A stretch of DNA of 12,075 nucleotides, from contig JAEVZQ010000359.1 of the NCBI GenBank assembly GCA_023392135.1, positions 1-12,075 of the forward strand. Direction: 5' to 3'. Below, one piece after another: positions 7,347 to 12,075 of the stretch; within the stretch, counting starts at the first letter, position 1; every line of letters starts with the position of its first letter. The notes beneath the pieces were generated by a model. That model was not told where the DNA came from and ran no database searches. It saw only the letters and a list, made by a program, of their open reading frames with translations. This DNA comes from Pseudomonadota bacterium (GTDB taxonomy: Bacteria > Pseudomonadota > Alphaproteobacteria > Rhizobiales > Hyphomicrobiaceae). The position numbers and the translations under genes are program-made.

Positions 7347-7990
7347 AAGCCGTGCACTCGCCCTCCATTGATCGCCGGGGAATCATGCTGGTCCTCTCCT
7401 CGCCATCGGGGGCCGGAAAGACGACGCTCGCCCGCCGTTTGCTCGATGCGGACAGCGGCATCGACATGTCCGTGTCGGTCACGACCCGCAAGGCGCGGCC
7501 AGGCGAGGTGGAGGGCAAGGACTACTATTTCGTCAGCGAGTCCGAGTTCAGGCGCATGCGCGATGCAGGCGAGCTGCTCGAATGGGCCCGGGTGTTCGAC
7601 AACTTCTACGGTACGCCGCGCTCACCGGTGGAGCGGGCGCTGGCGAGCGGCCGGGACGTGCTGTTCGACATCGACTGGCAGGGCGCACAACAGCTCAACG
7701 AGAAGGTTGCCCAGGACCTCGTGCGGGTGTTCATCCTGCCGCCTTCGGGCGAGATTCTGGAGCAGCGGCTGAGATCGCGGGCGCAGGACGCTCCCGATTC
7801 GGTCGCCCGCCGCATGGCTGATGCGGCTGCGGAAATCAGCCATTGGGCCGAGTACGACTACGTGATCGTAAACGCCGATCTGGAAGCGAGCGTCGCCGGC
7901 CTACGGGCCATTCTGGCGGCCGAGCGGTTGCGCCGGGAGCGGCTGCTGGGGTTGAGCGAGTTCGTTCGCGAGATGCAGAAGTCCTTGTGA
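7343..7990 (+). CDS. gmk: guanylate kinase
   Basis: Gmk phosphorylates GMP or dGMP to the diphosphate with ATP, an essential step in guanine-nucleotide supply. The 215-residue protein has the P-loop SSPSGAGKTT (19-28) and the GMP-binding signature SVTTRKARPGEVEGKDYYFV (45-64). It also has the GTPRSPVE segment (90-97), FDIDWQGAQQL (108-118) and a late EYDYVIVN strand (170-177). I chose the GTG at 7343, which overlaps the yicC stop as GTGA and implies coupling. GTG at 7352 is an alternative, and ATG at 7385 would leave only four residues before the P-loop region, shorter than alphaproteobacterial Gmk usually is. No strong ribosome site decides it. This is the last gene of the plus-strand run. 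It converges on a transporter gene 61 nt away across a repeat-rich inverted structure. Confidence 0.95.
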   Translation: MKAVHSPSIDRRGIMLVLSSPSGAGKTTLARRLLDADSGIDMSVSVTTRKARPGEVEGKDYYFVSESEFRRMRDAGELLEWARVFDNFYGTPRSPVERALASGRDVLFDIDWQGAQQLNEKVAQDLVRVFILPPSGEILEQRLRSRAQDAPDSVARRMADAAAEISHWAEYDYVIVNADLEASVAGLRAILAAERLRRERLLGLSEFVREMQKSL

Positions 7991-8002
7991 AGCGCGACGT
8001 GG

Positions 8003-8067
8003 TGAAGTCGTGAAATAGTGAAGTCGTGAGAACAGGGTCACGAGTAGCACGTCACGATTTCACGACT
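8003..8067. repeat. octamer repeats in an inverted structure at the gmk end
   Basis: Left arm: 8-nt units TGAAGTCG, TGAAATAG, TGAAGTCG and the partial TGAGAACA run in tandem from 8003 to 8034. Right arm: an 11-bp perfect inverted match, AGTCGTGAAAT (8006-8016) with ATTTCACGACT (8057-8067). The hexamer TCGTGA occurs twice on the plus strand (8008, 8024) and three times as TCACGA (8038, 8052, 8060). The right arm lies inside the last codons of the minus-strand transporter and supplies its stop codon. It may serve as a shared transcription end for converging genes or be a member of a dispersed intergenic repeat. Confidence 0.6.
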
Positions 8068-8954
8068 CTTTCCCTGTGCAGCATATAGATCCCTGAAGCC
8101 ACGATTATCCCCGCTCCCGTGATGGTCCAGACGTCGGGCAGCTGGTCGAAAACGAAATAGCCGATCGCAGTTGCCGCCAGAAGCTGGCCATAAAGGAACG
8201 GGGCTAGAGCCGACGTCGGCGCCCAGCGGTGGGCGACGATGAAGACGTAGTGCCCTGCGGCGCCCCAGAAGCCTAGCGACAGCAGCAGGGCCCAGGCGAG
8301 AGGGTCGGCAGGCCAGACCCATACGGAAAATGCCCAGGGCGCGGCGACGATGGTTCCCACGACCGTCGAGTAGAACAGCGTCACCTCCGAGGTGTCGTAG
8401 GCCGCGAGATACCGCGTCATCAGGATATAGAGCGAGTAGGAGAGCATACTGCCGAGCGAGAGTAGAAAGGCGGCATGCACCGCAGAAATACCCGGCCGGA
8501 TGGCGACCAGGATGCCCATGAAGCCGACCAGGATCGCCACGAGCCGGCGCCAACCGACCCATTCGCCGAGGGTCGGTCCGGCCAGCAGAGCCACGGTCAA
8601 TGGGGCCAGGAACAGGATCGTCGTGGTCTGGTCCAGGCGCAGGTAGCGCAGCGCGATCACGTTGAGCAGCGTGGCTGAGAGCATCGTGACGGAGCGGGCG
8701 AGCTGATACTTCAGCCTGTGGGTCCGCATCAGGCGCGGGATGCTGACAAAACCGAGGACGACCGCCACCAGCAGAAAATGCGCGAAGAAGCGCATCCAGA
8801 CGATCTGGCCTACGGGGAGCAGCTCGACCGAGACGAGGTACTTCGCCGTCCCGTCTAGACAAGCGAACGTCGTCACCGCGAGCATGGTGAGCGCGATCGC
8901 CTTGAAGCGATCGGTTCGCTGCTGCTCGATTCCTGGTTCGCTCGATCGCTTCAT
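8052..8954 (-). CDS. EamA-family (DMT) membrane transporter
   Basis: This 300-residue inner-membrane protein has two tandem EamA repeats (about 20-152 and 160-294), predicted to give ten transmembrane helices. This is the usual build of drug/metabolite-transporter superfamily permeases. The first repeat ends with the typical LGEWVGWRRLVAILVGFMG (129-147) and AIRPG (151-155), and the second with DVWTITGAGIIVASGIY. The substrate cannot be read from sequence; relatives export amino acids, metabolites or drugs. The start is firm: GGAGG lies 4 nt before the ATG at 8954. The last residues RVVKS are encoded within the repeat structure at the gmk junction. It is a diverged paralogue of the plus-strand transporter 245 nt away. 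The gene interrupts nothing in the core operon but sits where I would expect housekeeping genes in some relatives. Confidence 0.92.
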   Translation of the reverse strand: MKRSSEPGIEQQRTDRFKAIALTMLAVTTFACLDGTAKYLVSVELLPVGQIVWMRFFAHFLLVAVVLGFVSIPRLMRTHRLKYQLARSVTMLSATLLNVIALRYLRLDQTTTILFLAPLTVALLAGPTLGEWVGWRRLVAILVGFMGILVAIRPGISAVHAAFLLSLGSMLSYSLYILMTRYLAAYDTSEVTLFYSTVVGTIVAAPWAFSVWVWPADPLAWALLLSLGFWGAAGHYVFIVAHRWAPTSALAPFLYGQLLAATAIGYFVFDQLPDVWTITGAGIIVASGIYMLHRERVVKS

Positions 8955-9199
8955 ACGCCTCCGGGTTCCGCGCGCGGTCCGCTCATCTTCCCAAAGCTTC
9001 TATCCGGTCCGGCGGGAAGGCATACTGTATTTTTGGAGTATTTGGGCACAGGAAGGTGCTCCGCAGGCCAGCTCGGCTTACGCCGCATGGCTGGCCAAGT
9101 TGACCTTGCCCGGTCTGCAGCCCAAGACATTGCGGAACGACATGGCGGAGCTCAGCAGCGTGTTACGCTCGCCGCCTGGTTCAGGATGACACCTCTCAC
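8955..9199. promoter_or_regulatory. divergent control region between the two transporters
   Basis: This 245-nt gap must hold both promoters. An AT-rich patch at 9022-9042, with the near-palindrome ATAC-T-GTAT (9022-9030), stands out from the GC-rich surroundings. TTGACC at 9100-9105 is a good plus-strand -35, but the -10 at the right distance is poor. No regulator site can be named. A plus-strand open frame covering the gap continues from the antisense of the transporter and is not gene-like. Confidence 0.4.
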
Positions 9200-10096
9200 A
9201 TGACCATCCAGGCTCTGACGTCGAGGCCCCTTGTCGGCATCCTGTTCATGTGCCTGGCTCACATGCTGTTTCCGGTCATGAACGGCCTCGTGCAGATCCT
9301 GAGTGCTCGGTACAGCTCCGAGCAGATCGTCTGGGCACGCACCGCCTCGCATTTGATCTTCGTCCTGGCGCTGTTCACGCCGCGCCACGGCCTGCGTATC
9401 GCGGTCAGCAACCGCCCCGGTCTGCAACTCCTGCGCTCGCTGATGGTGCTGGCTACGACAACGCTGTTCTTTTCGGGGCTGGTCTACGTTCCGCTGGCGA
9501 AGGCGGCTTCAATCAGCTTCACCGGACCGTTTCTCATCGTTCTGCTCGCCTGGCCGATGCTGGGAGAGAAGATCAGCGGGCACCGGCTCGCCGCGGTGCT
9601 GGCTGCGTTCATCGGCGTGCTGGTCGTGGTGCGTCCCGGAACGGAGGTATTCCACTGGGGCTCTCTCCTGATCCTGGCCAGCGCGGTGACGTATGCATTC
9701 GATCAGATCTATACCCGCCGTGTTGCGGCGTACGACCGACCGGAAACATCAGCCATCTACAGCGTGCTGGTCGGAACCGTCGTGATGTCCATCATCGCGG
9801 CCTTCACCTGGACGACCCCGCAGACCTGGACAGACATTGGACTGCTCGTGATGCTCGGCATCATAGGCGGCTTCGGCCACTGGTGTGTCGCCAAGTCGAT
9901 GACATATGCGCCGGCAAACCTCGTTGCCCCGTTCATGTACGTGCAGATGGTCGGCGCGGTCGTCGTGGGTTACCTGTTTTCGGGAACGCTACCGGACCTC
10001 GGGACCTGGATCGGATCCACGATCATCATTGCAGCCGCGCTGTTCATTGGACTGCGAGAGGCGCGGGTCGCGCGCCTCCGCTCCCGAACGGGCTGA
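9200..10096 (+). CDS. EamA-family (DMT) membrane transporter, second copy
   Basis: This 298-residue protein has the same two-repeat, ten-helix EamA architecture as its divergent neighbour. The repeat-1 ending is LGEKISGHRLAAVLAAFIG (121-139) with VVRPG (143-147), and repeat 2 ends with WIGSTIIIAAALFIGLREA. Conserved positions shared with the neighbour include RxxAAYD followed by Y-S-x-x-VGT, and GHW or GHY in the eighth helix region. Also shared are AP-N/T-x-x-AP-F-x-Y, and GY followed by LPD. The tail ends in a basic stretch (EARVARLRSR), consistent with a cytoplasmic C-terminus. The substrate is unknown. The start at 9200 is the best ATG before helix 1, but its ribosome site is weak (AGGA 15 nt away). 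Downstream it converges with an exported-protein gene across a hairpin. Confidence 0.92.
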   Translation: MTIQALTSRPLVGILFMCLAHMLFPVMNGLVQILSARYSSEQIVWARTASHLIFVLALFTPRHGLRIAVSNRPGLQLLRSLMVLATTTLFFSGLVYVPLAKAASISFTGPFLIVLLAWPMLGEKISGHRLAAVLAAFIGVLVVVRPGTEVFHWGSLLILASAVTYAFDQIYTRRVAAYDRPETSAIYSVLVGTVVMSIIAAFTWTTPQTWTDIGLLVMLGIIGGFGHWCVAKSMTYAPANLVAPFMYVQMVGAVVVGYLFSGTLPDLGTWIGSTIIIAAALFIGLREARVARLRSRTG

Positions 10097-10148
10097 TCAA
10101 GTCGGCCGCCGCGCCCCGGGAAAGGAAATCGAGAGTTGAGGCGGATAG

Positions 10149-10175
10149 GGTCTCGCCGGCTGCTCCGGCGAGGCT
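10149..10175. terminator. hairpin between convergent genes
   Basis: CTCGCCGG (10152-10159) and CCGGCGAG (10165-10172) form a perfect 8-bp stem with a 5-nt loop. It extends outward by three more pairs, two of them wobble. It lies between the stop of the plus-strand transporter and the end of the minus-strand small exported protein, 7 nt from the latter. There is no T-run on either strand. A bidirectional, factor-assisted transcription end is the simplest reading. Confidence 0.5.
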
Positions 10176-10181
10176 GTAAGG

Positions 10182-10661
10182 TCATGCCGGTTTGCTCTCG
10201 TCAGCCGAGACGACGTACTGCTCCATCGGCTCCTTGAGCTTCATCGGGACCACGCCGCGGGGCGTCTCGACGGCAACTCCGACGACCCGCACCTGATGGA
10301 CGTGGTACATCTGCTGATTGACCGAGAAGGTGCGGGCATGGTCCACGTACTGCGCGATCAGCATCTTGCCGAGGATGCAGCGCGGCGTTTCGGTGCCGGT
10401 ATTGATCTGCTGGAGCGCTCCTTGCAAAGCCTCGCCCTTCTTGGCGAGCCTGATGACCGCATCGATCTCTGAGGCCTGGTCGCAAACCAAGCCCTTGGTC
10501 ATGAACATCTGGCCTTTCTCGAGATCGGCTGCGGACTGGCTGAACTCCGGCGGCGCGCTCGTGAAATGGGGTGAGGACTGCGCCAACTCGGCCGCGGACA
10601 CCGGCATTGCAAAGCACATTGCTGCAAGGGCAGCCGGCAAGCTCCTCCTGACGGGGTGCAT
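10182..10661 (-). CDS. small exported protein of unknown function
   Basis: This is a 159-residue protein I cannot assign to a named function. Residues 1-24 form a clear signal peptide (basic MHPVRRS, hydrophobic core, VSAAE cleavage region), so it should be periplasmic. The mature part has only two cysteines, Cys60 in GLVCD and Cys95 in TPRCILG, which could form a disulfide. Between them is a helical Ala/Gln-rich segment, and after them a beta-rich end (YHVHQVRVVGVAV). The GxVCD...N...C...V layout recalls uncharacterised exported proteins I associate with rhizobial genomes; this is a memory-level impression. I chose the ATG at 10661 because GGAGG lies 8 nt upstream and the signal peptide starts there. 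In-frame ATGs at 10676 and 10682 follow a GGGGAG site and are alternatives. Confidence 0.75.
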   Translation of the reverse strand: MHPVRRSLPAALAAMCFAMPVSAAELAQSSPHFTSAPPEFSQSAADLEKGQMFMTKGLVCDQASEIDAVIRLAKKGEALQGALQQINTGTETPRCILGKMLIAQYVDHARTFSVNQQMYHVHQVRVVGVAVETPRGVVPMKLKEPMEQYVVSADESKPA

Positions 10662-10685
10662 CTGTCTGGCCTCCATGATCATCGT

Positions 10686-10727
10686 CTCCCCGCCGCTCGC
10701 CCGCATAACGGGCGTCGGACTGGGGAG
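10686..10727 (-). promoter_or_regulatory. two-stem RNA structure before the small exported protein
   Basis: CTCCCC (10686-10691) pairs with GGGGAG (10722-10727), and inside it CGCCCG (10698-10703) pairs with CGGGCG (10709-10714) around a 5-nt loop. The internal loops are 6 and 7 nt. In the minus-strand transcript the downstream arm is GGGGAG, a ribosome-site-like sequence 3 nt before the ATG at 10682. The fold would therefore hide the upstream start site. Chance pairing in GC-rich DNA is the alternative. Confidence 0.35.
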
Positions 10728-10788
10728 TTCCGCGATGATCGGGAGAACGATTCTCGAGCCGGCGCAGCTTGGCGGGGGTGCCCGAGGA

Positions 10789-11619
10789 TCAGTTCGGCCG
10801 CGTTGCCTCGGCTTCGGCCTGGACGATACCGGCGGCGATCGCACGGGCAGCGTACTCCGCCATGCAGCGATAGCCGACATCATTGAGGTGGAATCGATCC
10901 TGGGCGAGGAAGGACGCGTTTCCGTTGCGCTTTGCGAGGTCCGCCATCGCCTCGAACCGGTTCACGAGCAAAACCCGCTCTTTTCCGGCCACATCCGCAA
11001 TCGTCTTCACGATCCGGCGATAGTAATCATCCCCCGCCAGCCGCTCCACGTACTGCGGGTCGATGAGAACGACGTCGATCCGGTTCGCCTCCAGCCAGTC
11101 GATTGCTTCCCGAAGGGTTTCGGCGAAATCCTCCTCGTCGATGCGGGCGAGGGCGTCATTGGTTCCGACCTGCCAGACGACGAGATCCGGCATCATTTCG
11201 GCAACCTCGAGCTTGAGCCGCTCCACGGCACCGCGGCCTGTCTCGCCCGAGACGCCGCGGTTCATCACGCGGATATCCACGCCGGGCAGGAAACCTTCGA
11301 GTGTGACTTCGAGGCGGACCGGGTACGCCGCTGCCGGGGAGCTGGCACCGACGCCGACCGTCGATGAAGAGCCGATGGCAAGAACCTTGACCGGCCTGCG
11401 CTCCCGGAGCGCCTTGCGCACGCTGTACAGGGGTGCCCGGGGGCCATAGGCCCTTTTCACGCTGCAATCGCTCGACAGCTCGGTTGCTGCCCGGGAGAGA
11501 TTGGCGACCTGCAGCCGCTGCTGATGCGAGGCCGGCTCCTCCGCAGCCGCGGAACCGCAGATCACGAGGCTCGCGGCGATGCCAAGCCAGGCACGCGGCT
11601 TCTCCACTCGACGAACCAT
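10789..11619 (-). CDS. periplasmic SGNH/GDSL-type hydrolase
   Basis: This 276-residue protein belongs to the SGNH hydrolase superfamily, whose members hydrolyse or transfer acyl esters. Block I is AIGSSSTVGVGAS, with the nucleophile Ser85 in a GSS variant of GDS. Block II is NRGVSGE (oxyanion Gly122), block III is VGTND (Asn154), and block V is DRFHLND (Asp241, His244). All four catalytic positions are present. Residues 1-26 are a signal peptide (basic start, IAASLVI core, GSAAA before EE), placing the enzyme in the periplasm. The start at 11619 overlaps the OpgC-type gene by 58 nt; GGGG lies 8 nt upstream. A TTG at 11664 would only add residues before the signal peptide. The substrate is unknown. 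Next to an OpgC-type acyltransferase, a deacylase or acyl-transfer partner acting on a periplasmic glycan is a fair hypothesis. Confidence 0.88.
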   Translation of the reverse strand: MVRRVEKPRAWLGIAASLVICGSAAAEEPASHQQRLQVANLSRAATELSSDCSVKRAYGPRAPLYSVRKALRERRPVKVLAIGSSSTVGVGASSPAAAYPVRLEVTLEGFLPGVDIRVMNRGVSGETGRGAVERLKLEVAEMMPDLVVWQVGTNDALARIDEEDFAETLREAIDWLEANRIDVVLIDPQYVERLAGDDYYRRIVKTIADVAGKERVLLVNRFEAMADLAKRNGNASFLAQDRFHLNDVGYRCMAEYAARAIAAGIVQAEAEATRPN

Positions 11620-12075
11620 GCCGTGAACCCCATTAAGCAGACGCCGCAAAGTACCGTTGCGCAATCAAGAAGGAAACTCTCGGGTAGTATTGCGCGAACG
11701 ACTTGCCCAATCAACGAGAGAAGCGAGCCGACGCAGAAGACAGCTAACGAATTGCGTCCGTAGGCACACATCAAGGACGTAAACGGCCCAAGCGGGCGCT
11801 CGATATACTTGAAGGTTGCGTGGAACGCGACCGCAATGGCGAGCAGGCTGATGATCCTGACCGGGGAAAGATAGGTTTTATCGAACAGGAACAATAGCTT
11901 CGGCTCCGGCACCCGCATCGGATCCGGCCAGAGCTGGTTAAGCGTTACGTAGGTTCCGGCGGCACGCAGCACCCACGCCAAAGGCACGAGGCGTGGAATG
12001 ATCCGGTTGACCCGCTCACTGGAGCGGCAGAGCTCTGCCGCCACGAAGCCGAGGACAAGCAGCACCTGCCAGGAC
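11562..12075 (-). CDS. opgC: OpgC-type acyltransferase, C-terminal part
   Basis: This is a partial gene: the frame is open to the window edge at 12075, so the 5' end is missing and about 171 codons are seen. The segment is a polytopic membrane protein with about four hydrophobic stretches. The block KTYLSPVRIISLLAIAVAF, then GRNSLAVFCVGSLLSLIGQ, closely resembles the C-terminal part of OpgC proteins. In that family the pattern is KTxLxPxRxxxxLAxA followed by GxxSLxVFCxGxxLSxxG. OpgC adds succinyl groups to osmoregulated periplasmic glucans and belongs to the acyltransferase-3-like group. The stop at 11562 lies within the signal-peptide region of the SGNH gene, so the two are surely co-transcribed. 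The symbol is given on family likeness; acyl donor and acceptor are not proven. Confidence 0.82.
   Translation of the reverse strand, partial: SWQVLLVLGFVAAELCRSSERVNRIIPRLVPLAWVLRAAGTYVTLNQLWPDPMRVPEPKLLFLFDKTYLSPVRIISLLAIAVAFHATFKYIERPLGPFTSLMCAYGRNSLAVFCVGSLLSLIGQVVRAILPESFLLDCATVLCGVCLMGFTAWFVEWRSRVPGLASPRAS

Noticed and set aside
8740..9189. A 149-codon plus-strand open frame covering the transporter gap
   Set aside because: Its first half is antisense to the minus-strand transporter and the rest shows no family likeness; no ribosome site.
10662..10883. N-terminal extension of the small exported protein up to 10883
   Set aside because: The extra residues are Pro/Arg/Ser-rich and non-conserved in character, they overlap the SGNH gene end, and they would bury the clear signal peptide.

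Overview
The window looks like chromosomal DNA of a high-GC alphaproteobacterium, most probably of the order Hyphomicrobiales (Rhizobiales). This rests on gene order (rpsF-rpsR divergent from fabD-fabG-acpP-fabF-mltG-yicC-gmk), on the character of the proteins, and on CTTGAC/CTTGCG-type promoter candidates. Family and genus cannot be fixed from sequence reading alone. No rRNA, tRNA, CRISPR array, insertion sequence or phage gene was seen.

Layout. (1) Positions 58-824, minus strand: ribosomal proteins bS6 (rpsF) and bS18 (rpsR), 3 nt apart, followed by a strong GC hairpin. (2) Positions 825-1181: a 357-nt divergent control region with a promoter candidate on each strand and a leader of about 210 nt for rpsF. 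(3) Positions 1182-7990, plus strand: the fatty-acid synthesis genes fabD, fabG, acpP and fabF, then mltG (peptidoglycan chain termination), a YicC-family gene and gmk (guanylate kinase). (4) Positions 8003-8067: a repeat-rich inverted structure at the convergent end of gmk. (5) Positions 8052-10096: two divergently transcribed EamA/DMT membrane transporters that look like old paralogues. (6) Positions 10149-12075: a convergent hairpin, then a minus-strand cluster. In transcription order this is an OpgC-type acyltransferase (cut by the window edge), a periplasmic SGNH hydrolase overlapping it by 58 nt, and a small exported protein of unknown function.

How the genes work together. FabD makes malonyl-ACP on the AcpP carrier, FabF condenses it with the growing acyl chain, and FabG reduces the resulting ketone. 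MltG cuts nascent glycan strands, so membrane-lipid and cell-wall genes lie side by side with a nucleotide-supply gene (gmk) and a probable RNA-metabolism gene (yicC). The left two thirds is conserved housekeeping DNA and the right third is more accessory.

The most interesting part is the right edge. A membrane acyltransferase and an exported SGNH esterase/acyltransferase are encoded in overlapping frames. This recalls, in split form, the fused acyltransferase-3/SGNH proteins that decorate surface polysaccharides. Several RNA or DNA dyads also stand out: at the acpP promoter, after acpP, around the translation start of the small exported protein, and at the gmk/transporter junction.
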